A stretch of DNA of 64,000 nucleotides from Micromonospora saelicesensis (lineage in GTDB: Bacteria; Actinomycetota; Actinomycetes; Mycobacteriales; Micromonosporaceae): assembly GCF_900091575.1 (NCBI RefSeq), contig NZ_FMCR01000005.1, positions 186,001 through 250,000 on the forward strand, read 5' to 3'. Below are positions 14,213-23,077 of the stretch, piece by piece (the first letter of the stretch is position 1; each line of letters begins with the position of its first letter). The notes beneath the pieces were generated by a model. That model searched no databases. It was not told the origin of the DNA and saw only the letters and a program-made list of their open reading frames with translations. The translations under genes were made by a program, and so were the position numbers.

Positions 14213-16135
14213 CTATGCGCCTCCGCGCGTCGCGGACAGCTCGTCCGGGCGCGGCGCGGGCAGCAGCTCGGTCAACAGCTCGCTGAGCACGGCGAGCCCG
14301 TCCGGGCTGAGCACCGACTCCGCGTGGAACTGCACCCCGGCGAAGCCGCGCCCCCGCAGGGCGTGCACGGCGCCGTCGTCCGGGTCCCGGGCCAGCTCCA
14401 CCGGCCCGTACGCGGTGGTCAGCCGGTCGGCCTCGCAGCGGGCGGTGAACGTCGAGTAGAACCCGACCCGGCGGGTCCGGCCGAACAGCTGCACCTCCCG
14501 CTGCAATCCCTGGTAGGGCGCGTCCCGGCGGTGCAGCGTCAGCCCCAGCAGCCCGGCCAGCACCTGGTGGCCGAGGCAGACCGCGAGGGTGGGACGGCCG
14601 GTGGTCAGCAGCCCGGTCAGCAGCTTCCGAAGCGCCAGCATCTTCGGCTCGTCCGCGCTGCCCGGGTCGCCCGGTCCGGGACCGGCGACTACCAGGTCGT
14701 AGTCGTCGACCGGGCCGCCCGCGTGCCAGGGGCGGGTGGTCACCGCGAGACCCAACGCGCTCAGTTGGTGGGCCAGCATTCCGGTGAAGGTGTCCTCGGC
14801 GTCCACGATCAACACCCGGCGGCCGACCAGTCCGGGCAGTCCGGGCGCGTCCGGTGACCGCTGATCGAGCCAGAACCGCGCCAGCGGTGCGTTGCGGGCG
14901 GCCAGCGCGTCGCGTACCGCCGGGTCGTCGGCCAGGCGAGCGACCGGCCCGCGGTCGCCGACGGACGCCGCCGGCCCGAGGCCGAGCGCGGCCAGCACAC
15001 CGGCGGCCTTGGCGTGCGTCTCGGCCACCTCGCCGGCCGCCGTCGAGTGCCGGACCAGGGTCGCGCCGACCGGCACCCGCAGTCGGCCGGTGGGGGAGAT
15101 CTCGGCGGTCCGGATCAGGATCGGGGCGTCGAGCGTCTGCCGGCCGGCGTCGTCGTGGCCGAGCAGTGCCAGCACGCCCCCGTAGTAGCCCCGGCCCCGG
15201 CGTTCGTGGCGGGCGATCACCCGGCAGGCGTTCTCGATCGGGCTGCCGGTGACGGTGGGGGCGAACATCGTCTCGCGCAGCACCTCCCGCACGTCACGGG
15301 TGCCCCGGCCGGCGAGCAGGTACTCGGTGTGCGCCAGGTGCGACATCTCCTTCAGGTACGGGCCGATCACCTGCCCACCGTGCTCGGCGACGGTGGCCAT
15401 CATCTTCAGCTCCTCGTCGAGCACCATGTACAGCTCCTCGGTCTCCTTCTCATCGGCGAGGAAGCGCAGCAGGGCCGCCCGGTCCGCGACGCCACCGGGG
15501 CAGCGGAAGGTGCCGCTGATCGGGTTCATCATCACCAGTCCGTCGTCGACGCTGACGTGGCGCTCCGGGCTGGCACCGACCAGCGTCCGGGTGCCGGTGT
15601 GCACCACGAACGTCCAGTACGCGCCGCGTTCGGCGACCAGCAGCCGGCGCAGTGCGGCCAGCGCGGCCCCCAGCGGTGGGCCCTGCACCGTGGCGTGCAG
15701 GGCGCGGTGGATGACGAAGTTCGCGCCCTCGCCACGGCCGATCTCCTCGGACAGCACCCGCTGCACGGTCCGCGCGTACTCCTCGTCGCTGACGTCGAAG
15801 CCGGCGTCGGTGGTGTGTACCGGTTCGTCGGGCAGCGCGGCGAGGGCGTCGGTGAGCGTGATCCGCTGGTGCTCGCGGACCTGGAGGAACTCCAGCGGGG
15901 CGCCGTCGTCGACGCAGGCGAAGCCGCGCTCGGTGATCTGCCGGTACGGCACCAGGGCCAGCGTCCGTGCCCCGGGCGGGCCCGTCGGCAGCGGGAGGTC
16001 GGTGAGCTCTTCGACGGTGTCGACCGGGCCGGTGAACAGGTCCAGTTCGTCCGCGCCCTCGCGGCGCAGCAGCGCGAAGGGGCCGGGGTCGACGCCGTGC
16101 GCGACGGCGGCGAGCAGGTCGGTCAGGTGGGTCAT
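14213..16135 (-). CDS. Fused anthranilate synthase (TrpE-TrpG; PhzE-like)
   Basis: 640 residues. The first ~410 are the chorismate-binding TrpE-type synthase (GRGEGANFVIHRAL, SPERHVSVDDGLVMMNPISG, ENACRVIARHERRGRGYYGG). From ~440 a glutamine amidotransferase follows with the catalytic Cys in LAVCLGHQVLAG and His/Glu in GVQFHAESVLS. It makes anthranilate (or, as in PhzE, aminodeoxyisochorismate) from chorismate and glutamine. The fused layout occurs in both anthranilate synthases and PhzE. A Trp-rich leader peptide just upstream argues for the tryptophan pathway and for attenuation by tryptophan supply. No phenazine genes are nearby. ATG 16135 chosen on the leader context. Confidence 0.9.
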   Translation of the reverse strand: MTHLTDLLAAVAHGVDPGPFALLRREGADELDLFTGPVDTVEELTDLPLPTGPPGARTLALVPYRQITERGFACVDDGAPLEFLQVREHQRITLTDALAALPDEPVHTTDAGFDVSDEEYARTVQRVLSEEIGRGEGANFVIHRALHATVQGPPLGAALAALRRLLVAERGAYWTFVVHTGTRTLVGASPERHVSVDDGLVMMNPISGTFRCPGGVADRAALLRFLADEKETEELYMVLDEELKMMATVAEHGGQVIGPYLKEMSHLAHTEYLLAGRGTRDVREVLRETMFAPTVTGSPIENACRVIARHERRGRGYYGGVLALLGHDDAGRQTLDAPILIRTAEISPTGRLRVPVGATLVRHSTAAGEVAETHAKAAGVLAALGLGPAASVGDRGPVARLADDPAVRDALAARNAPLARFWLDQRSPDAPGLPGLVGRRVLIVDAEDTFTGMLAHQLSALGLAVTTRPWHAGGPVDDYDLVVAGPGPGDPGSADEPKMLALRKLLTGLLTTGRPTLAVCLGHQVLAGLLGLTLHRRDAPYQGLQREVQLFGRTRRVGFYSTFTARCEADRLTTAYGPVELARDPDDGAVHALRGRGFAGVQFHAESVLSPDGLAVLSELLTELLPAPRPDELSATRGGA

Positions 16136-16226
16136 CGGGAGTCTCCGTCGGGCCGGGTGCCGCCGTCGGGCGGCCCTCCGGCCGGGAGATCCGGCGACCG
16201 CCTCGATGGCGGCCGCGTGGATGGAG
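16136..16226 (-). promoter_or_regulatory. Attenuator region between the Trp leader peptide and the synthase gene
   Basis: Immediately after the leader stop, the minus-strand RNA can form GCGGCCGCC-atcga-GGCGGTCGC (16191-16213), then GCCGCC-cgac-GGCGGC (about 16158-16173) with flanking GGG/CCC. There is a competing complement to the first arms inside the leader codons (GGCGGCC). Mutually exclusive stems of this kind fit ribosome-mediated attenuation. There is no clear U-run, so the second stem may work by blocking the synthase start rather than as a terminator. Folding was done by eye. Confidence 0.5.
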
Positions 16227-16286
16227 CTACGCGCGGGAGATGGCCGCCGGGTCGGCGGGCCACCAACTGGTCAACTGCGCGAGCAT
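16227..16286 (-). CDS. Tryptophan leader peptide with tandem Trp codons
   Basis: A 19-residue frame, MLAQLTSWWPADPAAISRA, ends 91 bases before the start of the fused anthranilate synthase. Two adjacent Trp codons in so short a peptide, directly upstream of a tryptophan gene, are the classic sign of ribosome stalling when Trp-tRNA is scarce. A trp attenuator has been described for a Streptomyces anthranilate synthase gene. The ribosome binding site is weak (ggtggatc before the ATG). Confidence 0.82.
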   Translation of the reverse strand: MLAQLTSWWPADPAAISRA

Positions 16287-16340
16287 GTGATCCACCCTAC
16301 GCGCCCGTCGCCCCGCTGGCACGGGGTAACTTGACCGGCG

Positions 16341-17753
16341 ATGAACATTCTCGCGCTCGACCTGGGCACCTCCTCGGTACGTGGGCTGGTGCTGGACGCG
16401 GACACCCAGCCGCTGCCCGGCGCTCTGGCCCGCCGCAAGGTCGACCTTGCCATCGGCGACGACGGCACCGGCACGCTGTCCGGTCCGGACTATCTGGCGA
16501 GCCTGGTCGAGTGCCTGGACGAGCTGGCCGACTCGGGTCACCTGCACGACGTCGGCCTGGTGGCGGTCTCCGCCCAGTGGCACTCGGTGCTCCCGCTGGA
16601 CCGCGACGGCGCCCCCATGGGGCCGGTGGTCACCTGGCTGGACACCCGGCCCGCCCCGGTCGGGCGCACCGCCGGCCCTGCCGACCCGGACGGCTTCCAC
16701 CAGCGCACCGGCTGCTGGTGGCACCGTTCGTACTGGTCGATGCGGTTGCCCTGGGTGCGCGAGCAGTCCGGCACCCCGATCGCCCGGTTCGTCGGTCTGC
16801 CCGAGTACGTGCTGGGCGAGCTGCTCGACACGGCGCCCATGTCGATCTCCCAGGCCTCCGGGACCGGTCTGCTCGACCTGCGCACCCTGCGCTGGGACGA
16901 GGAGGCGCTGACGCTGGCCGAGGCGCGACCGGAGGAGCTGCCACCGCTGGGCGAACTGGACTGGCACGGCCGGCTCCGGGTCGACCTGGCCCGTCGGTGG
17001 CCGCAGTTGGCGCAGGCCCGGTGGACGCCGCCGGTGGGCGACGGTGGGGCGTCGAACGTCGGCTCGGGCTGCGTCGACCCGAGCCGGGCCGCCGTCACCG
17101 TGGGCACCTCAGCGGCCGTACGGTTGATGCAGCGGGTCCCAGCCGGCGAGCCGATGCCGCGCCTGCCCGAACGGTTGTGGCGGTACCGGGTCGACCACGA
17201 CCACGTGGTGACCGGGGCCGCGTACGCCAACGGGGGCAACCTGTTCGCCTGGGCGAACAGGGAGCTGCGGTTGCCGCGGGGTGCCGAGCTGGACGCGGCG
17301 CTGGCGCTGGTGCCGGCGGGTGGTGGCCGACCGGCGGACCCCCGCTTCGGTGGCGACCGGCCGCCCGGGTTGGCACCGGCGGGCAGCGGTGAGTTGCGCG
17401 GTCTGAGTTTCAGCACCACCTCGGTCGACATCCTGGCCGGGCTGATGCAGGGGTTGTGTGAGCTGGTCGCCGAGGATCTCGGGGTGCTGGAGTCCACCAT
17501 CGACAAACCGGTCGGTGTGGTGCTGGGCGGCGGCGCGGTGGCCGCCTCGGTGTGGTGGCGGCAGGCCTTCGCGACCGCCCTCGCACCGCGACCGGTGTCG
17601 CATCAGCGCAACCCGGAGATCGGCGCCACCGGTGCCGCGTTGGTGGCGCTGGGGCGCTTCGGTGACGCGATCCAGCTCGCCGACATCGGCCGGACGGACG
17701 AGCTGGTTTTACCGACCACGGCAGGACGTTCCCACCCGCAGTATCCTTCCTGA
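16341..17753 (+). CDS. FGGY-family carbohydrate kinase (gluconokinase/xylulokinase type)
   Basis: 470 residues. N-terminal phosphate loop LALDLGTSSVRGLVLD, VSAQWHSVLPLDRDGAPM and VTWLDTRPAP in the sugar-binding half, then GGASNVGSGC and AVTVGTSAAVRLM in the ATPase half, and VVLGGGAVAASVWWRQAFA near the C-terminus. It phosphorylates an open-chain polyol or sugar acid such as gluconate or xylulose; the exact substrate cannot be read off. Divergent from the anthranilate synthase leader, with only 54 bp between. No sugar transporter is adjacent. Confidence 0.85.
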   Translation: MNILALDLGTSSVRGLVLDADTQPLPGALARRKVDLAIGDDGTGTLSGPDYLASLVECLDELADSGHLHDVGLVAVSAQWHSVLPLDRDGAPMGPVVTWLDTRPAPVGRTAGPADPDGFHQRTGCWWHRSYWSMRLPWVREQSGTPIARFVGLPEYVLGELLDTAPMSISQASGTGLLDLRTLRWDEEALTLAEARPEELPPLGELDWHGRLRVDLARRWPQLAQARWTPPVGDGGASNVGSGCVDPSRAAVTVGTSAAVRLMQRVPAGEPMPRLPERLWRYRVDHDHVVTGAAYANGGNLFAWANRELRLPRGAELDAALALVPAGGGRPADPRFGGDRPPGLAPAGSGELRGLSFSTTSVDILAGLMQGLCELVAEDLGVLESTIDKPVGVVLGGGAVAASVWWRQAFATALAPRPVSHQRNPEIGATGAALVALGRFGDAIQLADIGRTDELVLPTTAGRSHPQYPS

Positions 17754-17852
17754 ACCTCGGCCTCGCCCGGGCCGTTGACAGCGGTACCGAGCCTGGTTGG
17801 ATGGACTGCGCTCCCCCGACCGCGGTGGACGCGGTAGGACGGAGGAGGCAGG

Positions 17853-20390
17853 GTGGCGGCAGGTCCCGACCCGGCGAACGGCGCGGTGTCGAACCATCGC
17901 CGACGCCGCTTCGATGTCCGAGTCGTTCCGCATCGACGGCGGTCGCCGTTTCGGCTGCGCGACTGGCGGATGAGCACGAAGCTCGCCACCGTGCTGCTGG
18001 TGCCGTCGATGGCGTTCCTCCTGCTCGCCGGGGTGCAGACCAGCACCCTGGTGGGGCGGACGACGGCGTTGAACGACTTCTCCAGTCAGGTCGGCATCGG
18101 CCGGCAGATCACCGCGGCGGTGCACCAGCTCCAGCAGGAGCGGGACCGCTCGGCGGGGGAGCTGGGCGAGCTGCGTAAGGGCGGTGACCGGCAGGCCGCC
18201 GCGAACGACCTGAAGCCGTTGCAGGCTGCCACCGACAAGGCCATCGTGGACCTCAGCCGGGCCGCCGAGCCGTTGGCGGACGCGGACGCGTCCTGGCGGG
18301 TGGCCTTCTCCGAGGCGTTGGAGGCGTACGACCAGGTGGTCGACATCCGTGCGGCGATTCCGCCGGCGGTGCTCAGCAGCGAGACCATCCTGAGCAACTA
18401 CCACCGGGCCGTCGGGGCGTTGCTGGACCTGCTCGCCGAACCGACGCCGGGGCAGAACCAGCCGGCGTTGAACGACGCGGTGCTGCGCTACGTCCAGTTG
18501 GCCCGGGTCAAGGAGCTTTCCTCCCGGGTGCGGGCCCAGCTCTACGCCGCCGCCCGCGTCGGTGCGTACGGCACCGAGGACCGGGTGATCCTCGCCGACC
18601 TGCGCGGTCAGCAACTCACCGCGCTCGGCGCGTTCCGGGTGGCCGCGACCAGTGAGCAGATCCGCCGCTACGACGAGACCTCGGTGTCGCCGAGTTTCCT
18701 GGTCGCCACCGGGTTGGAGGAGCGCAGCCTGTCCTCCGGCGGCGCGTCGCCGCAGGTGCTGCCGTCGGAGCAGTGGTGGTCGGCCAGCCAGCAGCGTCAG
18801 GAGCTGCTGCGTCAGCTCGAGGCGGGTGTGCTCGACGACGCCGTACGGCAGGCCGAGGAGGCCAGCGACGCTCAGCTGCGGACGACCCTGCTGGTCGTCG
18901 GCGGGGTGGTCACGGTCCTGCTGGCCGCCCTGCTGATCTCGTTGCTCATCGGGCGGTCGGTCGCCCGGTCGATGCGGATGCTGCGCAGCCAGGCGCTGCG
19001 GATCGCCCAGGTCGAGTTGCCCGACGCCCTGGACCGACTGAAGACCGTCACCGGTGGGGTGCCGCGCATCGATGTCGCGCCGGCGGTGGTCCGCTCACTC
19101 GACGAGATCGGCGAGCTGGCCGAGGCGTTCGTGGCGGTGCACCGCAGCGCGGTCACGGTCGCCGTCGAGCAGGCGCTGATGCGGCGCAACGTCAACGCGA
19201 TGTTCGTCAATCTGGCCCGCCGTAGCCAGGTGCTGGTGGAGCGTCAGCTGGAGCTGCTGGACGACCTGGAGCGCGAGGAGAGCGACCCGGACCAGCTGGA
19301 GAACCTGTTCAAGCTCGATCACCTGGCCGCGCGGATGCGCCGTAACGACGAGAGCCTGCTGGTGCTCGCCGGCACCGACTCGACCCGCCGGTGGAACCGG
19401 CCGGTCGGGCTCGGTGCGGTGCTGCTGGCCGCCGCTGCGGAAATCGAGCAGTACCAGCGGGTCCGGATCGAGTCGGTGGCCGACGTGCACGTGGTCGGGC
19501 ACGCGGTCGGCGAGTTGGTGCACCTGCTGGCCGAACTGCTGGAGAACGCCACGGCCTTCTCCCGTCCGGACACCGTCGTGGTGGTGACCGCCCGGGTCGA
19601 GGCGGGGGGTGCGCTGATCGAGATCGTCGACCGAGGTCTGGGTATGAGCCCGACCGCGTTGGTGCAGGCGAACGAGGTGCTGGCCAGCCCTCCGGCCGCG
19701 GACGTCGCGGCGGTGGAGCGGATGGGACTCTTCGTGGTCAGCCACCTCGCGGCCCGGTTGGGCGTCCGCGTGCGGTTGGAGGGCGGCGAGGACGGCCTGG
19801 TCGCCCGGCTCGCCCTGCCCGCGGTGCTGCTGGCGCCGGCGGGCAGTGTGGAGCTGGATGCGCCCCCGTCGGCGCGGATGCTGGCGGCGAGCGCGGCGCG
19901 GGGGCTGGTTCCGCAGTCCGGGGCCGCCCGGCAGGCCGCTGCCCCGATGCGGAACGGCGCGGTGCGGGACCTGCCGGTGGCCGGCCGCCCGCCGGGCGTC
20001 GGCGTGCCGCGTCAGGGTCGCCCGGTGCCGGTACGCGCCGAGGACGTGTTGACCCCCGCCGCGGATCGCGGTGACGGCGGGGGCTGGTATTCGCGGCAGG
20101 GCCCGACCGCGCCGGTGGTGCCCGCTGCGGCGGCGCCACCGACGATCCCGGTGACCGCCGGCACCAATGAGCGGGGATTGCCGGTGCGGGTGCCCATGGC
20201 GCAGTTGAGCGCGGTCACCCGTTCGGCACAACCGATGACGGCACCGACCCGCACCGACCCGGACCCGGAGGCGGTCGGCGGCATGCTCTCGCGGCTCTAC
20301 AGCGGAGTACGGCGCGCCGAGGCTGAGGACACCACCGAGATACCCGTGCCACCGTCCGGGGGGCACGACGAAGGGGGACGACGACAGTGA
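17853..20390 (+). CDS. Sensor histidine-kinase-like ATPase with nitrate/nitrite-sensing (NIT) domain, CvnA type
   Basis: 845 residues from GTG 17853, preceded by ggaggaggc. A basic N-terminus leads to membrane segment 1 (LATVLLVPSMAFLLLAGVQ, ~45-65). Extracytoplasmic NIT domain to ~340 (LQQERDRSAGEL near the start). Membrane segment 2 TLLVVGGVVTVLLAALLISL, HAMP-like linker, then a HATPase with N-box LLAELLENATAFSRPD, G-box IVDRGLGMSP and ERMGLFVVSHLAARLGVRV. The last ~180 residues are low-complexity Pro/Ala. This is the conservon CvnA organisation. Overlaps the roadblock gene by GTGA. A canonical phospho-acceptor His motif is not obvious, as in other CvnA proteins. Confidence 0.87.
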   Translation: MAAGPDPANGAVSNHRRRRFDVRVVPHRRRSPFRLRDWRMSTKLATVLLVPSMAFLLLAGVQTSTLVGRTTALNDFSSQVGIGRQITAAVHQLQQERDRSAGELGELRKGGDRQAAANDLKPLQAATDKAIVDLSRAAEPLADADASWRVAFSEALEAYDQVVDIRAAIPPAVLSSETILSNYHRAVGALLDLLAEPTPGQNQPALNDAVLRYVQLARVKELSSRVRAQLYAAARVGAYGTEDRVILADLRGQQLTALGAFRVAATSEQIRRYDETSVSPSFLVATGLEERSLSSGGASPQVLPSEQWWSASQQRQELLRQLEAGVLDDAVRQAEEASDAQLRTTLLVVGGVVTVLLAALLISLLIGRSVARSMRMLRSQALRIAQVELPDALDRLKTVTGGVPRIDVAPAVVRSLDEIGELAEAFVAVHRSAVTVAVEQALMRRNVNAMFVNLARRSQVLVERQLELLDDLEREESDPDQLENLFKLDHLAARMRRNDESLLVLAGTDSTRRWNRPVGLGAVLLAAAAEIEQYQRVRIESVADVHVVGHAVGELVHLLAELLENATAFSRPDTVVVVTARVEAGGALIEIVDRGLGMSPTALVQANEVLASPPAADVAAVERMGLFVVSHLAARLGVRVRLEGGEDGLVARLALPAVLLAPAGSVELDAPPSARMLAASAARGLVPQSGAARQAAAPMRNGAVRDLPVAGRPPGVGVPRQGRPVPVRAEDVLTPAADRGDGGGWYSRQGPTAPVVPAAAAPPTIPVTAGTNERGLPVRVPMAQLSAVTRSAQPMTAPTRTDPDPEAVGGMLSRLYSGVRRAEAEDTTEIPVPPSGGHDEGGRRQ

Positions 20391-20812
20391 CGACGTTGAG
20401 CCAGGAGGCGCGTGACCTGAGCTGGCTGGTGAGCGCGTTCGCGGAGCGGGTGCCGGGTGTGGCGCACGCGGTGGTGGTCTCCTCTGACGGGCTGCTGGTG
20501 GCGATCTCCGATCACCTGCCGCGTGACAACGCGGACAAGCTCGCCGCGGTGACCTCCGGGTTGATGAGTATCACCGCGGGCGCGGCCTCGATGTTCGACG
20601 GCGATGTCGTCAAGCAGACGGTGGTCGAGATGGGCCGTGGCTACTTCCTGGTGATGCAGATCCGCGACGGTTCGATTCTGGCCACGTTGGCCGCCGGTGA
20701 CGCGGACATCGGCGTGGTGGGCTACGAGATGGCCCGGCTGGCCAAGCAGGCGGGGGAGATGCTCACCCCGGCTTTGCGGGCGGAGTTGCAGCAGGCGCTG
20801 CCCCGCGAGTGA
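20387..20812 (+). CDS. Roadblock/LC7 domain protein, CvnB type
   Basis: 141 residues, GTG overlapping the kinase stop. LSWLVSAFAERVPGVAHAVV then VSSDGLLVAISDHLPRD, and GYFLVMQIRDGSILATLAA are typical of the roadblock/LC7 proteins of actinobacterial conservons, which bind small GTPases. In full conservons CvnC (DUF742) and CvnD (GTPase) follow directly. Here the next gene is a convergent glycosidase 75 bp away, so the set stops at two. Confidence 0.9.
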   Translation: MTTLSQEARDLSWLVSAFAERVPGVAHAVVVSSDGLLVAISDHLPRDNADKLAAVTSGLMSITAGAASMFDGDVVKQTVVEMGRGYFLVMQIRDGSILATLAAGDADIGVVGYEMARLAKQAGEMLTPALRAELQQALPRE

Positions 20813-20887
20813 GCCGGCCGAGGCCCGGACGGTCGCGGCTCACCCGAGCCGAGCCGTCCGGGCCCGGCCGTCCGGGTGGCGGCGCGG

Positions 20888-22231
20888 TCAGAAGCCGCCG
20901 TCGGCGATGACGGAGCGGTACCAGGTGGCGGAGTTCTTGAGCACCCGACGCTGGGTGGCGTAGTCGACGTAGACCAGGCCCCAGCGCTGGTCGTAGCCCT
21001 GGTCCCACTCGAAGTTGTCCAGCAGCGACCAGACGTGGAAGCTCTCCAGCGGCACTCCGTCGGCGATGGCCCGGTGCGCGGCGGTGAGGTGGTCGCGCAG
21101 GAAGCTGATCCGCCCGGCGTCCTGGACGGTGTCGTCCGCGCCCAGGGTGTCCGGTGTGGGCAGCCCGTTCTCGGTGATGGTGAGCGGGATCGGCCCGTAT
21201 TCGCGGGTGATCCGGGTCAGCAGGTCGTACATCCCCTCGGGGTAGATCTGCTGCCATTCGGCCTCGGAGGTCGCCCAGCGGTGCGCGGTGCCGCCGTCGC
21301 CGGTGACGTAGATCGGGGTGTAGTACTGCACGGCCAGCAGGTCGACCGGCGCGGAGATGGTCTTCAGGTCGCCGTCGCGGATGCCCTGGACCATCCGGCT
21401 CTGCGGGCCCAGGTCGGCCAGCAGGTCCTCCGGGTAGCTGCCCTTGAGCAGGGAGTCGAGGTAGAGGCGGTTCTCGTAGGCGTCGTAGAGGTGGGCGGCC
21501 GCGGCAGCCTGCGGGGAGTCGTCGGCGGGGTAGCAGGGGTGCAGGTTGAGCGCGGGGCCGATGCGGCTGTCGCTGCCGGTGGCCCGCAGCGCGGCGACGG
21601 CGAACCCGTGGGCGAGTTGCAGGTGGTGGGCGACCAGGTAGGCGGCGTCCGGGTCCTGCCGCCCGGGGGCGTGGTGGCCGGTGAGGTAGCCGTTCTGGAC
21701 CACGGTCTTGGGTTCGTTGATGGTGAGCCAGGCCGGTACCCGGTCGCCGAGGGCGCGGAAGACCACGTCGGCGTAGTCGGCGAAGCGGTGGGCGGTGTCG
21801 CGTGACTCCCAGCCGCCGGCGTCCTGGAGCGCCTGCGGGAGGTCCCAGTGGAACAGGGTGGCCATCGGGGTGATTCCGCGCTCGTGCAGGCCGTCGAGGA
21901 GGCGGCGGTAGAAGTCGAGGCCGCGCTGGTTGGGCGTGCCGGTGCCGTCGGGCTGGATCCGGGGCCAGGAGATGGAGAAGCGGTAGCTGCGCAACCCGAG
22001 GTCGCGCATGAGGTCGAGGTCCTCGGCGTAGCGGTGGTAGTGGTCGATGGCCACGTCGCCGGTGTCGCCGTTGCGGGTGCGCCCTGGGACGCGGCTGAAG
22101 GTGTCCCAGACCGACTCGCCGCGCCCGTCCTCCTTGGCGGCGCCCTCGATCTGGTAGGCGGAGGTGGCCGCGCCCCAGCCGAAGTTTTCCGGGAAGCGCA
22201 GCGGGCCGGCGGGCCCGATAGGTATCGACAT
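20888..22231 (-). CDS. Beta-glucosidase, GH1
   Basis: 447 residues, normal GH1 length, no signal peptide, so intracellular. Signature FPENFGWGAATSAYQIEGA at the N-terminus, acid/base Glu in LTINEPKTV, nucleophile Glu in LTITENGLP, and aglycone/glycone motif VWSLLDNFEWDQGY. It hydrolyses imported cellobiose or similar beta-glucosides to glucose. A perfect GGGAGCGCTCCC palindrome lies 40 bp upstream of the start codon, matching the CebR cellobiose-responsive box of Streptomyces (TGGGAGCGCTCCCA). Divergent from the secreted GH48 cellulase, which has the same boxes: a compact cellulose regulon. Confidence 0.95.
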   Translation of the reverse strand: MSIPIGPAGPLRFPENFGWGAATSAYQIEGAAKEDGRGESVWDTFSRVPGRTRNGDTGDVAIDHYHRYAEDLDLMRDLGLRSYRFSISWPRIQPDGTGTPNQRGLDFYRRLLDGLHERGITPMATLFHWDLPQALQDAGGWESRDTAHRFADYADVVFRALGDRVPAWLTINEPKTVVQNGYLTGHHAPGRQDPDAAYLVAHHLQLAHGFAVAALRATGSDSRIGPALNLHPCYPADDSPQAAAAAHLYDAYENRLYLDSLLKGSYPEDLLADLGPQSRMVQGIRDGDLKTISAPVDLLAVQYYTPIYVTGDGGTAHRWATSEAEWQQIYPEGMYDLLTRITREYGPIPLTITENGLPTPDTLGADDTVQDAGRISFLRDHLTAAHRAIADGVPLESFHVWSLLDNFEWDQGYDQRWGLVYVDYATQRRVLKNSATWYRSVIADGGF

Positions 22232-22270
22232 GGATTCTCCTCATGGATACGGGGCCACCGCCGAAAGATT

Positions 22271-22284
22271 CGGGAGCGCTCCCA
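22271..22284. promoter_or_regulatory. CebR-like operator upstream of the GH1 gene
   Basis: CGGGAGCGCTCCCA, differing from the Streptomyces CebR consensus TGGGAGCGCTCCCA at one base. It is 40 bp from the GH1 start. A LacI-family repressor released by cellobiose is expected to bind; no such repressor gene is in the window. Confidence 0.82.
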
Positions 22285-22445
22285 TGATAGGGCAGACGCT
22301 GCCGGCCGGTCAGCCGGCCGTCAGGACGGCCGGCGCTGGCGGGTGAGAGGCGGGTGTGTGGCCCCGGGCAGCGAACGAGGCCGTCCGGGCGGCGCGGCGC
22401 GCCTGTCCCGTCGGCCTCTTTTCCTATCGTGTACGGGGGTTTAGT

Positions 22446-22478
22446 GTGGGGACGGGGGAGGGCAACCCCCGTCCCCAC
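22446..22478. terminator. Strong 13-bp perfect stem-loop
   Basis: GTGGGGACGGGGG (22446-22458) pairs perfectly with CCCCCGTCCCCAC (22466-22478) around a 7-base loop. No T-run follows on either strand. It stands between the two divergent promoter areas with no gene ending at it, so its role (transcript boundary, insulator, or mobile repeat) is open. Confidence 0.5.
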
Positions 22479-22687
22479 CGTAACTGCACACACACGGGCG
22501 GAATTTGGGTCCTGCCGTGCGTGTCGCGCGGGAGCCGGGCCACGCGAGTGGCTCTGGTTCCACCTCCCTCCCTGTGGCGGGACGATGGCTGACGACGGCG
22601 TCCGGGCTGGCCCGTCGTCGGCCCTCGGTCTGGTTCCCTGGGCTCGTCAGGACGACCCCAGCGATCTTCTTGTTGGAACCTTGTCGA

Positions 22688-22701
22688 TGGAAGCGCTCCC
22701 A
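22688..22701. promoter_or_regulatory. CebR-like operator, distal site for the GH48 gene
   Basis: TGGAAGCGCTCCCA, one mismatch to the CebR consensus. It is 99 bp before the next box at 22800. Two sites at this distance could allow a repressor-held loop. Confidence 0.8.
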
Positions 22702-22799
22702 TCGACCGATGTTGCGACTGTAACGCCCGTCACGCCTTTGTGAAAGACCCAAAACGAGATCGAAACAAGGAGCTGATCCAGCGCTCCCTGCGCTTGTTG

Positions 22800-22813
22800 T
22801 GGGAGCGCTTCCA
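22800..22813. promoter_or_regulatory. CebR-like operator, proximal site for the GH48 gene
   Basis: TGGGAGCGCTTCCA, the mirror of the site at 22688 (mismatch in the opposite half-site). A further half-site, agcgctccc, is at about 22780. Placed near the expected GH48 promoter, 265 bp ahead of the start codon. Confidence 0.8.
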
Positions 22814-23077
22814 TGGCACACTGTCGATTCGACGCGACAGGAGCCACATCGCGTAGTGCGGGTCCACCGAGGGCAACCGGCAGCACCAGCTCCGGTCACG
22901 GTCACCCGAACGCAGCCGGCGGGACCCCCTCCCGTGCGGGCCGCACGCCCTACCCCGGCCGGGCCCGGGGAAGACCACCTTCCCGGCGCCTCGACATCCC
23001 CGCGGACCACCACCACCCTCGCGGGCAGGCGCCTCGCCGGGGACCATCCCGGCCTGGTCCGAGGAGACACCGCGCAC

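Larger units (their letters stand above)
22232..23077. other. Divergent regulatory region of the GH1 and GH48 genes (846 bp)
   Basis: No coding frame here shows protein similarity. It holds three CebR-like boxes (22271, 22688, 22800) and a 13-bp perfect stem-loop (22446-22478). After the box at 22800 there is a ~265-bp untranslated leader to the GH48 start, long for an actinobacterial message. Confidence 0.7.

Noticed and set aside
14213..16135. Phenazine biosynthesis (phzE) assignment
   Set aside because: The protein resembles PhzE, but no other phz gene is nearby and the Trp-Trp leader peptide points to tryptophan supply.
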